Of a DNA stretch of 64,000 bases, positions 30,323-37,739 are shown one piece after another. The DNA comes from JACCTU01 sp963769665. Its GTDB lineage: Bacteria; Actinomycetota; Thermoleophilia; Gaiellales; Gaiellaceae. Numbering within the stretch: the stretch's first letter is position 1; every line of letters begins with the position of its first letter. Both the position numbers and the translations under genes were made by a program. The notes under the pieces were generated by a model. The model worked only from the letters and a program-made list of their open reading frames with translations, made no database searches and had not been told where the DNA came from. The stretch spans positions 372,001 through 436,000 of the forward strand of contig CAVYMQ010000002.1 of NCBI GenBank assembly GCA_963769665.1, written 5' to 3'.

Positions 30323-30350
30323 CGAAAGGAGCCTATCTACGATCCCGCCG

Positions 30351-30809
30351 GTGTACGACCTGCTCGTCGTGGTCCACGTCGTCTCCGCCGCCGTCTGGGT
30401 GGGTGGTGTCGTCGCACTCACCTTCGTGGCCGTGCCCGTCGCGCAGCGGCAGACAGGCCCGCTCCGCGGCGAGCTGCTCCGCGACTTCGGCCGTCGCTGG
30501 CGCCCGATCGGCTGGTGCGCGCTCGCGCTCGCGATCGTGACGGGCGTCCCGGTCGCCGAGCACTGGAACGCGTTCGAGAGCGAGGTGCTCTTCGACACGC
30601 GCTTCGGCCGGCTCTTGCTCCTGAAGGTCGGCCTCGTTGCACTTCTGATCGCCCTCTCGGTCGCACACAGCCGGCTCGGCGGCGTCCTCGCCCGACAGAT
30701 CCGCGAAGGACGGGAACAGTCGGCTCGCCGCCCCCTCATGCTGATCGGCCGCGCGAGCCTCGCCACGACGCTCGCGATTCCCGTCGTGGCCGTGCTCCTC
30801 ACGAGGTAG
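30351..30809 (+). CDS. CopD-like/DUF4149-like membrane protein
   Basis: A 152-residue protein with four predicted helices: YDLLVVVHVVSAAVWVGGVVAL (about 2-25), WCALALAIVTGVPVA, LLLLKVGLVALLIALSVAHS and the C-terminal SLATTLAIPVVAVLLT. The first helix's HVVSAAVWVGG and the later AHS histidine resemble the histidine-containing helices of CopD-family copper or haem membrane proteins. GTG start at 30351, preceded by AAAGGAG at some distance. Function not established. Confidence 0.7.
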   Translation: MYDLLVVVHVVSAAVWVGGVVALTFVAVPVAQRQTGPLRGELLRDFGRRWRPIGWCALALAIVTGVPVAEHWNAFESEVLFDTRFGRLLLLKVGLVALLIALSVAHSRLGGVLARQIREGREQSARRPLMLIGRASLATTLAIPVVAVLLTR

Positions 30810-30845
30810 GAGAACCGCCGGGAGGGGCGAACCTTCTCCGGCCCC

Positions 30846-31700
30846 ATGCGTCTAGGAGCGTTCATTGCTCCGCCGCTCCTCGCACTCGCTCTCGCGGCCC
30901 CCGCGGCCGGAGCGGCGGCTGATGCGCGCGTCGCCGCGCTACAGGTCGCCCTGCGCGCGAACGGCGTCTACGACGGCACGATCGACGGGGTGAGCGGCCC
31001 GCAGACGGCGGAAGCCGTCCGCGTGATCCAGGCGAGGGCGAAGATCACGGTCGACGGCGTCGTCGGGCCCGAGACTCGGAAAGCGCTCGGGAAGCTCGGC
31101 CGGCCCGGCCTGGGAACTCGGACACTGGAGACAGGCATGCGAGGTTGGGACGTCGCCTCGCTCCAGTTCCGGCTCGCGCTGCGCGGCTTTCCCTCCGGCA
31201 CGTTCGACGGCGAGTTCGGCGGCCACACCGATGCAGCCGTGCGCCGCTTCCAGGAGTGGGCCGGGCTCGAGCCCGACGGGGTCGCCGGGCCCGCGACGAC
31301 CCTGGCGCTCGCGAGGCCGCCGGCAACGTCACCGGTCGGGTTGTCGCCGCCGCTGTACGTCCCGTACACCGATGTGTTCGGGCCGCGCGGCGCGCGCATG
31401 CACACGGGCGTCGACTTCCCGGCGCCGAGTGGAACGCCGGTCCTCGCCGCGCGCACCGGTGTGGTGACGGTCACGCGCTGGCTCGACGGCTACGGAAACA
31501 CGGTCGCGCTCAAGCACGAGCTCGGCGCGAGCACCGTGTACGCGCACCTGTCGGCGATCCTCGTCAAGCCCGGAGCGCAGGTCGCAGCCGGGCAGCCGAT
31601 CGGACGCGTCGGCGCGACCGGCTCGGCGACCGGACCGCATCTGCACTTCGAGCTGCGCGTGCGCGGCGCCGCGATCGACCCGGTTCCCGCGTTCAGGTAG
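30846..31700 (+). CDS. secreted peptidoglycan hydrolase: two PG-binding domains plus M23 peptidase
   Basis: 284 residues. Signal peptide 1-26 (LGAFIAPPLLALALAAPAAGAAA); two peptidoglycan_binding_1 domains, about 30-85 (VAALQVALRANGVYDGTIDGVSG) and 97-150 (VASLQFRLALRGFPSGTFDG); then a LytM/M23 zinc peptidase, about 170-284, with MHTGVDF (first His), a mid-domain Asp/Tyr region VYAHLS, and GPHLHFELR (the HxH pair). It would cleave peptide cross-links in cell wall. It faces an Rpf-like transglycosylase gene across a structured repeat that touches the other gene's stop codon. Confidence 0.9.
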   Translation: MRLGAFIAPPLLALALAAPAAGAAADARVAALQVALRANGVYDGTIDGVSGPQTAEAVRVIQARAKITVDGVVGPETRKALGKLGRPGLGTRTLETGMRGWDVASLQFRLALRGFPSGTFDGEFGGHTDAAVRRFQEWAGLEPDGVAGPATTLALARPPATSPVGLSPPLYVPYTDVFGPRGARMHTGVDFPAPSGTPVLAARTGVVTVTRWLDGYGNTVALKHELGASTVYAHLSAILVKPGAQVAAGQPIGRVGATGSATGPHLHFELRVRGAAIDPVPAFR

Positions 31701-31702
31701 TC

Positions 31703-31867
31703 AGGAGGGTTCAACGGAACAGGCGCTATGCCGCCGGGCCGCGCTGGGCGGCGCGATGCGGCGTCCTCAGTCGCGCCCGTATCCACCGGATACGAACGCT
31801 CCCTGCGTCCTTGCCTCGCACCACCCATCGCACCCCGACGACGAGGCCTGTCCCGCCGAACCCTCCT
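31703..31867 (+). repeat. structured dispersed repeat, copy 2
   Basis: About 165 bp between two convergent cell-wall genes, 2 bp after one stop and overlapping the other. The arms AGGAGGGTTC...ACAGGC (31703-31724) and GCCTGT...CCCTCCT (31846-31867) pair over about 22 bp with three A-C-type mismatches. The core is nearly identical to 17767-17929, but the outermost stem differs on both sides together (AGGAGGG/CCCTCCT here, AGAGGG/CCCTCT there), and an A-T pair near the inner arm is G-C here. No T-run on either side. Confidence 0.85.
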
Positions 31868-32501
31868 ACAACAGCCCGCAGGCGCGCGCGGTGTTCGGCC
31901 ACGGGTAGAAGCCGCGGCCGCTGCGGTACGCGCGTTCAGCAACCCAGATCTGCTCGAGCGCGGTCCACTTGTTGGCCGTGCCCTTCGTCCGAAGCAGTTC
32001 CGGCGCATACGTGCGCTGGAAGCTGATGTCCATCTGGAGCCCGCCGTAGTAGCCGTTCCCCGTCGCCGTCGCCCAACCCTGGTGCGGGTGGCGCTCGTAG
32101 CGGTGGATGCACAGCCACTGCTGACGGCGGGGCGGGTTCGAGGCCTGCCGCCGGCGCTTTTCTGCCTTCGCCTTCCACGCGTTGAGGATCAGCACGCGCT
32201 GCTCGCGATCGTTGGAGCGCTCCGCCGCGTGCGCCGCGCGCGTGCGCCGAACCCGCATCAGGCGCTCCCACCGCCATGTCTCACGGCGGTACTTGACGAT
32301 CTGCGCGAGCAGGAAGTTCCCGATGTCGGTTTCCGGTTCGACCGTCTCGGTGGGTGTAGGCAGCGGCGGCGCGTCATCCGCGATCGACGCCGGCGCGTAC
32401 ACGCCCGCAATCAGAGCAATCGACAGCACCAAGGCTGTCGCCAAGTGTCTTCGCAACGAGATGTTTTCCCCCTTCGCATGCCGGCGAACAGAGCTGGCCA
32501 C
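31866..32501 (-). CDS. Rpf-like transglycosylase-domain secreted protein
   Basis: 211 residues: basic N-terminus, signal/anchor helix (HLATALVLSIALIAGVYAPASI), a charged helical linker rich in Arg (residues 60-130) and a C-terminal domain with LCIHRYE, WATATGNGYYGGLQMD and AERAYRSGRGFYPWPNTARACG, the resuscitation-promoting-factor/lysozyme-like transglycosylase fold; the glutamate in HRYE sits where Rpf has its catalytic acid. Likely cleaves glycan strands. Opposes the M23 hydrolase gene. ATG at 32501; a later start cannot be excluded. Confidence 0.8.
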   Translation of the reverse strand: MASSVRRHAKGENISLRRHLATALVLSIALIAGVYAPASIADDAPPLPTPTETVEPETDIGNFLLAQIVKYRRETWRWERLMRVRRTRAAHAAERSNDREQRVLILNAWKAKAEKRRRQASNPPRRQQWLCIHRYERHPHQGWATATGNGYYGGLQMDISFQRTYAPELLRTKGTANKWTALEQIWVAERAYRSGRGFYPWPNTARACGLL

Positions 32502-32524
32502 AGCTCCGCCGGACGCGGTCGAGG

Positions 32525-33181
32525 TTAGCCGGGGTGTTTTCCAGCTAGGCGAAAACTCACAAAGTTCTTACCTTGTGACGTAAAGCCTAAATAGAGCAGG
32601 ACAACGCCGATCACGATGAACACGGCGGTTTGCGCAACGCCGAGGCCCGCAACGGCGCTGCCGATCGCTGCTGACGCGACACCCGCAATGACGAGTGTGT
32701 TGCCAACAGGCCGCCTGCGGATCGTCACTAACGCGACCGCGACGACGGCGAGGGTGCCGAGCGAGTTCGCGACGATCGCGAGCACGCGTTCGGGAAAGAG
32801 CTCGAGGTGCTGTTGCGCTTCCGGGATGCTCGTGCCGCTGACCGGCGACGTGAGCGGCGACGCGACACCGATCCCGATCGCGAGCCCGGTGTAGAGCAGC
32901 CCGACCGGCGCGGCCCAGCGCCGTCCGATCAGGAGCAGCGAGCCGACACCGAGCAACGGCGCCGTCAGCAGTCCGCCGCACGTGTAGTAGACGCGAAACG
33001 ACGCCTCGTTCCAACCGGCCGCCGCTCCCCAGGCGAGCGCAGCCGAGGCGAGGGCGTAGGCGAGCAGCGAGGCAGACCACGCGGCGAGCTGTGGCGCGCG
33101 AGTCGTCCGCCAGCGGCGCGCCAGGCTCCCGGCCAGCCGCAAGGCGAGCAGCGCGGCGCCGAACGCGAGCAGCGTCTCCAT
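32525..33181 (-). CDS. multi-pass membrane protein of unknown function
   Basis: About 218 residues from METLLAFGAALLALRLAG (ATG at 33181; the upstream in-frame extension lacks hydrophobic or conserved character). Six to seven transmembrane segments are visible, including LLAYALASAALAWGAAAGW, LLGVGSLLLIG, VGLLYTGLAIGIGVA, LAIVANSLGTLAVVAVALV, LVIAGVASAAIGSAV and VFIVIGVVLLYLGF. It ends 23 bp before the Rpf-like gene, probably the same operon. No family recognised. Confidence 0.65.
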   Translation of the reverse strand: METLLAFGAALLALRLAGSLARRWRTTRAPQLAAWSASLLAYALASAALAWGAAAGWNEASFRVYYTCGGLLTAPLLGVGSLLLIGRRWAAPVGLLYTGLAIGIGVASPLTSPVSGTSIPEAQQHLELFPERVLAIVANSLGTLAVVAVALVTIRRRPVGNTLVIAGVASAAIGSAVAGLGVAQTAVFIVIGVVLLYLGFTSQGKNFVSFRLAGKHPG

Positions 33182-33264
33182 CGGCGCGCAGCGTAGTAGG
33201 GTCGGACGGTGAAGCCCCATTCCAGCAGGCCATGACCTTCATGGGGCATCGGCCGAGGTGACCG

Positions 33265-33280
33265 CCGGTTGGCAAACCGG
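33265..33280. promoter_or_regulatory. inverted repeat upstream of the sugar ABC operon (candidate operator)
   Basis: CCGGTT (33265-33270) and AACCGG (33275-33280) flank GGCA, about 42 bp before the ATPase start. LacI-family sugar regulators bind even-length palindromes with a central CG-rich core, so this is a plausible repressor site. No regulator gene is adjacent. Confidence 0.4.
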
Positions 33281-33321
33281 TGTCAGGCCTGGTAGGAACA
33301 CACCTGGAAAAGGGGGTTGGC

Positions 33322-34545
33322 TTGGCTGAGGTCACGTTCGAGCACGTCAGCAAGATCTATCCCGACGGAACGCGGGCGGTCTCGGACATCGAGCTCGAGA
33401 TCAAAGACGGAGAATTCATGGTTCTCGTCGGCCCCTCCGGGTGCGGAAAGACGACCGCGCTCCGCATGGTCGCCGGCCTCGAGGAGATCAGCGAGGGCGA
33501 GTTGAAGATCGGCGATCGCGTCGTCAACAACGTCGCGCCGCGGAACCGCGACATCGCGATGGTGTTCCAGAGCTACGCGCTCTATCCGCACCTGACCGTG
33601 TACGACAACATCGCGTTCGGGCTGAAGCTCCGGAAGATGGAGAAGCAGGAGATCGACAAGCGCGTCAAGGACGCAGCGCGCGTCCTCGATCTCGAGCCGT
33701 TCCTCGACCGCAAGCCGCGCGCGCTCTCGGGCGGACAGCGGCAGCGAGTCGCGATGGGCCGAGCGATCGTCCGCCAGCCGCAGGCATTCCTGATGGATGA
33801 GCCGCTCTCGAACCTCGACGCGAAGCTGCGCGTGCAGATGCGCGCGGAGATCTCGCAGCTGCAGAGCAGGCTGGGCACGACGACGATCTATGTCACGCAC
33901 GACCAAGTCGAGGCGATGACGATGGGTGACCGCGTGGCCGTGATGCGCAAGGGCGAGCTGCAGCAGGTCGCGACACCGCAAGAGCTCTATGACGAGCCAG
34001 TCAACCTGTTCGTCGGCGGCTTCATCGGCAGCCCGTCGATGAACCTGCTCGAGGGCACGCTGCAGCGCTCGAACGGAGGAATGGCCGTCGCGCTCGGAAG
34101 CCAGAAGCTCGAGCTCGGTGACAGTGCAATGAACAAGCGACCCGCGCTCGAGTCCTACGACGGCAAGACGGTGATCGTCGGCATCCGGCCGGAGCATCTC
34201 GAGGACGCCTCGCTGGAGAGCGACATCCCTGACGGTCGACGGCTCAAGGGCGAGGTCGCCCTCACCGAGGCGCTCGGCGCGGAGCTGATCGTGTACGTCA
34301 ACACGGACGCCAAGCCCGCGCACACGGACGAAGTGAAGGAGCTCGCTCGAGACGCAGGCGCGATCGAGCCTGCCGCCGGCATCGCGGGCGGCGAAGGCGC
34401 AACGATCGTCGGGCGCTTCGGCACACGATCGAAGGCTCGACCCGGTCAGCAGACCGAGGTCGCCGTCGACACCGACGGCATGCACTTTTTCGACCCCGAA
34501 AGTGGAATGGGGATCTACGACAAAACGACGGAGGAGGGAACGTGA
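33322..34545 (+). CDS. sugar ABC transporter ATP-binding protein, MalK/UgpC/MsiK type
   Basis: A 407-residue ATPase with Walker A GPSGCGKTT, Q-loop FQSYALYPHLTVYDN, signature LSGGQRQRVAMGRA, Walker B AFLMDEPLSNLDAKLR and H-loop YVTHDQVEAMT, then a C-terminal MalK-type regulatory/OB (TOBE) domain from about 240. TTG at 33322 is preferred over GTG 33280 because of the Shine-Dalgarno-like AAAAGGGGG just upstream and the family N-terminus AEVTFEHVSKIYPDG. It energises the two permeases downstream and is GTGA-coupled to the binding protein. Confidence 0.93.
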   Translation: MAEVTFEHVSKIYPDGTRAVSDIELEIKDGEFMVLVGPSGCGKTTALRMVAGLEEISEGELKIGDRVVNNVAPRNRDIAMVFQSYALYPHLTVYDNIAFGLKLRKMEKQEIDKRVKDAARVLDLEPFLDRKPRALSGGQRQRVAMGRAIVRQPQAFLMDEPLSNLDAKLRVQMRAEISQLQSRLGTTTIYVTHDQVEAMTMGDRVAVMRKGELQQVATPQELYDEPVNLFVGGFIGSPSMNLLEGTLQRSNGGMAVALGSQKLELGDSAMNKRPALESYDGKTVIVGIRPEHLEDASLESDIPDGRRLKGEVALTEALGAELIVYVNTDAKPAHTDEVKELARDAGAIEPAAGIAGGEGATIVGRFGTRSKARPGQQTEVAVDTDGMHFFDPESGMGIYDKTTEEGT

Positions 34546-35834
34546 TCAGGAAGTACGCGCTGTCTTTCGGCGCTCTCGTCCTCGCGCTCTCACTCGCAGT
34601 CGCTGCCGCCGCGTGCGGTGGTAGCGACGACGAGGGAAGCGAAGCGGGGACAGGCACCATCAGCGTGCTGTCGCTCTGGGGCGGTGGCGAGCAGGAGGCC
34701 TTCCAGAAGGTCCTCACTGCGTTCACGGCAGAAACAGGAATCAAGACGAAGTACGAGTCCGCGCGTGACTTCCTGCCGGTCGTTCGCTCACGGCTTGCCG
34801 CGGGCAACCCGCCGATGGTCGCGATCATCCCGCGGCCGGGCATCGTCGCCGACCTGGCGAAGGAAGGGTCGCTGATCTCGCTCGACGATCTGGGTCTGGA
34901 CGCCGATGCGATCAACGAGAACTACGGCGAGGCGTGGACCAACCTCACGACGGTCGACGGCACGACGTACGGAGTCGTGGCGAAGGCGAACTCGAAGAGC
35001 GTCGTGTGGTACCGGCCCGACGACTCGAAGGTGCAGCCCGTCGACACGTTCGACGAGCTGAAGACCCTGACCACGAGCCTGACGAGCGACGCTCAGAAGC
35101 CGTGGTCGCTCGGTGCCAAGGACTCGTGGACGCTCACCGACTGGTTCGAGAACATCTACGCCCGCACCGCGGGTGTGGACAAGTACAACCAGCTGTTCAG
35201 CGGCGAGCTCGACTTCACGGATCAGTCCGTGAAGGACGCTCTGACGCAGCTGACCGAGCTGCTCAACAACGACTCGGTGTCCGGCGGGATCGACGGCGCG
35301 CTCGGCACCGACTTCGTCGGCGGCATCGGGAAGGTGTTCAGCACCAACCCGACCGCGCACCTGTACATGGAAGGCGGCTTCGTCGGCGGCATCGCGCTGG
35401 CGGACGTCAACCCGGACCTCGTGCCGGGGCAGACGATCGACTTCTTCCCGTTCCCGACGATCGACGAGGCACAGGGTGATCCGCTCGTCGGCGGTGGCGA
35501 CGTCACCGCAGCGTTCGTGAACAACGAGGACGTCGCGAAGCTGATCGAGTACCTCGCCTCGCCCGAGGCCGGCGAGATCTGGGTCTCGACGGGCGCCATC
35601 GTCTCGCCGAACAAGGGCGTGACGGCGGATGCGTATCCGAACGAGCTCGTCAAGAAGGAGGCCGAGCAGGTTGCAGGCGCGACGGCCTTCGTCTTCGACG
35701 GCTCCGACCTCCTCCCGGGCGCGCTCGGCGAGGACTGGGGCACGCTGCTCCAGAACGTGCTGAAGGATCCGTCCAGCATGGACAGCCAGCTCGATCAGTT
35801 CCAGCAGCAGGCCGAGGACGCGTTCGGCGGCTAG
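34542..35834 (+). CDS. sugar ABC transporter substrate-binding lipoprotein
   Basis: A 430-residue family 1 extracellular solute-binding protein. Signal peptide with lipobox LAVAAAACGG (lipidated Cys near residue 26), then ISVLSLWGGGEQEAFQKVLTAFTAETGIKTKYE, the standard start of the lobe I domain, and later WSLGAKDSWTLTDWFENIY and VGGGDVTAAFVNN. It would deliver an oligosaccharide or glycoside to the MalF/MalG-like permeases. The GH38 mannosidase at the end of the operon points to a mannose-containing ligand, an inference. Confidence 0.93.
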   Translation: MIRKYALSFGALVLALSLAVAAAACGGSDDEGSEAGTGTISVLSLWGGGEQEAFQKVLTAFTAETGIKTKYESARDFLPVVRSRLAAGNPPMVAIIPRPGIVADLAKEGSLISLDDLGLDADAINENYGEAWTNLTTVDGTTYGVVAKANSKSVVWYRPDDSKVQPVDTFDELKTLTTSLTSDAQKPWSLGAKDSWTLTDWFENIYARTAGVDKYNQLFSGELDFTDQSVKDALTQLTELLNNDSVSGGIDGALGTDFVGGIGKVFSTNPTAHLYMEGGFVGGIALADVNPDLVPGQTIDFFPFPTIDEAQGDPLVGGGDVTAAFVNNEDVAKLIEYLASPEAGEIWVSTGAIVSPNKGVTADAYPNELVKKEAEQVAGATAFVFDGSDLLPGALGEDWGTLLQNVLKDPSSMDSQLDQFQQQAEDAFGG

Positions 35835-35856
35835 GACGAGCGGGTAACGCGAACCA

Positions 35857-36822
35857 ATGAGTAGCGGCACCGTCGCCCCGGGAAGTGTGGTCGGGAAACC
35901 CCCGGGGCGGCGGTTGGCCGCGATGCGCGAGGGCGGGCTGCAGGCTCTGCCCTTCCTCGCGCCGGCGCTCATCCTCGTCTTCTTCTTCCTGATCATCCCC
36001 GTCATCTGGACGGTGTTGCTCAGCGTGAACAAGACCCGAGGGCTGAACTTCGGCACCGAGTGGATCGGCCTCGACAACTACGAGCGGTTGCTCACGCGCG
36101 ACAGCCGGTTCCTCGACCGAGACGAATGGCCGTGGACCGGCGCGCTCATCAACAACATCCGCTGGCTGATCGTCTATCCGATCCTCTGTCTGTTCCTCGG
36201 GCTCCTCACGGCCGTTCTGGCGACGCGGGTTCGCTACGAAGCGGCGTTCAAGGCGATCATCTTCGTGCCGATGGCGATCTCCGCCACCGCCGTCGGCGTG
36301 ATCTGGCTGCTCGTCTACAGCCCCGACCCCGACATCGGCGTCCTGAACGCGGTGATCACAGGAGCGGGCGGCGACCCGGTCTCCTGGCTGGGACGAGGGG
36401 ACATCGCGAACTACGCGATCATCCTCGCGTACGTGTGGGCGTCGACCGGCTTCGTGATGGTCGTGCTCTCCGCGGCCTTGAAGGGCATCTCGCAGGAAGT
36501 GATCGAAGCGGCGCGCACCGACGGCGCGACCGAGTGGGACATCTTCCGCAGGATTCAGTTTCCGCTGCTGTCGCTCCCGATCGCCGTCGTCTCCGTCTGG
36601 ATGATCATCAACGTGATCAAGGTGTTCGACATCGTCTACATCATGACCAAGGGCGGACCGGGCGGCGCCACGCGCGTGATCGCGTACAGCTACTACGTCG
36701 AGACGTTCGAGAACGGCCTCGGCGGCTACGGCGCGGCGGTCGCGGTCGTGATGCTCGCTCTGATCATCCCCGTGATGATCTGGCAGATCCGGCGGTTCCG
36801 CAGCGAGGCGGTGATCTCATAA
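35857..36822 (+). CDS. sugar ABC transporter permease, MalF-like
   Basis: A 321-residue inner-membrane permease with about six transmembrane helices; the first is LPFLAPALILVFFFLIIPVIWTVLLSV. The EAA coupling loop is EVIEAARTDGATEWDIFRRIQFPLL, which contacts the ATPase. It ends KEY...TRVIAYSYYVETF..., normal for the family. ATG at 35857. Its TAA stop overlaps an ATA that appears to start the second permease. Confidence 0.92.
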   Translation: MSSGTVAPGSVVGKPPGRRLAAMREGGLQALPFLAPALILVFFFLIIPVIWTVLLSVNKTRGLNFGTEWIGLDNYERLLTRDSRFLDRDEWPWTGALINNIRWLIVYPILCLFLGLLTAVLATRVRYEAAFKAIIFVPMAISATAVGVIWLLVYSPDPDIGVLNAVITGAGGDPVSWLGRGDIANYAIILAYVWASTGFVMVVLSAALKGISQEVIEAARTDGATEWDIFRRIQFPLLSLPIAVVSVWMIINVIKVFDIVYIMTKGGPGGATRVIAYSYYVETFENGLGGYGAAVAVVMLALIIPVMIWQIRRFRSEAVIS

Positions 36823-37739
36823 GCACCACGACGGCCGCCGAGACGATCGCCGTACGCCCGCGCGAGTCGACCTCCGCGCGAATCGTTGCGTTCCTCGGGC
36901 GCAGCCCCGTCCACATCGCGCTCATCGTCCTCGCCGGCCTCTGGCTCCTCCCGACGGTGGGGCTGCTCGTCACCTCTTTCCGTCCGAGGCCCGACATCGC
37001 GTCGTCGGGTTGGTGGACGGCGTTCACCAACACGGACTTCACGCTCAAGAACTACGACCTCGTCCTCAACGCCAACCAGATGAGCTCGAGCTTCCTCAAC
37101 AGCCTCCTGATCGCGTTGCCGTCGACGCTTCTGCCGCTGGCGATCGGTTCGATGGCCGCCTACGCGTTCGCGTGGATCCGCTTCCCGCTCCGGGACACGA
37201 TCTTCCTCTCCATCGTCGCACTGATGGTCGTGCCGGTTCAGAGCGCGTTCGTCCCGATCCTCGTCGAGTTCCAGGACCTCGGGGAGTTCCTGACCGGGAC
37301 GAAGACCGCGATCACGGGGTGGTACTTCGGAATCTGGATCGCGCACACCGTGTTCGCGCTTCCGTTCTGCGTCTTCCTGCTCCGCAACTTCTTCATCACG
37401 CTTCCACGTGACCTGATCGAGGCGGCCCGGGTCGACGGGGCGACGAACTGGAAGATCTTCCGCAGCATCGTCCTCCCGCTCTCGGTGCCGGCGCTCGCGT
37501 CGTTCGGCATCTTCCAGTTCCTCTGGGTGTGGAACGACCTGCTGACGGCGCTGGTGTTCATCCAGGAGTCCGACCAGTGGCCGATGACGATTCGGATCAG
37601 CCAGATGCTCTCGACGTACGGTGTCGAGTTCCACCTGCTGAGCGCCGGGGCGTTCCTCCTGATGGCAGTGCCGCTCATGGTCTTCTTTGCGCTTCAGCGC
37701 TACTTCGTGCAAGGCCTGCTGGCGGGCTCGGTCAAATAG
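36819..37739 (+). CDS. sugar ABC transporter permease, MalG-like, apparent ATA start
   Basis: About 306 residues, six-helix permease. Helix 1 is VHIALIVLAGLWLLPTVGLLVTSF, and the EAA loop is DLIEAARVDGATNWKIFRSIVLPLS. It ends LQRYFVQGLLAGSVK, exactly as MalG-type proteins do. There is no ATG, GTG or TTG before helix 1: the first (a GTG) lies inside it. The best start is ATA at 36819 within ATAAG, overlapping the upstream stop; CTG at 36780 is the only other near-canonical option. The protein is otherwise intact. Confidence 0.9.
   Translation: MSTTTAAETIAVRPRESTSARIVAFLGRSPVHIALIVLAGLWLLPTVGLLVTSFRPRPDIASSGWWTAFTNTDFTLKNYDLVLNANQMSSSFLNSLLIALPSTLLPLAIGSMAAYAFAWIRFPLRDTIFLSIVALMVVPVQSAFVPILVEFQDLGEFLTGTKTAITGWYFGIWIAHTVFALPFCVFLLRNFFITLPRDLIEAARVDGATNWKIFRSIVLPLSVPALASFGIFQFLWVWNDLLTALVFIQESDQWPMTIRISQMLSTYGVEFHLLSAGAFLLMAVPLMVFFALQRYFVQGLLAGSVK

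Noticed and set aside
32502..32524. Cyclic-di-AMP (ydaO) riboswitch before the Rpf-like gene
   Set aside because: Such switches precede many actinobacterial wall hydrolases, but only 23 bp separate this gene from the previous stop and no ydaO motif is visible.
33221..33300. Riboswitch (cyclic-di-GMP-like) upstream of the sugar ABC operon
   Set aside because: GGCAAACC and GGTAGG fragments recall GEMM RNAs, but the second conserved GACGCAAAGCC block is missing. The simple inverted repeat is better read as an operator.
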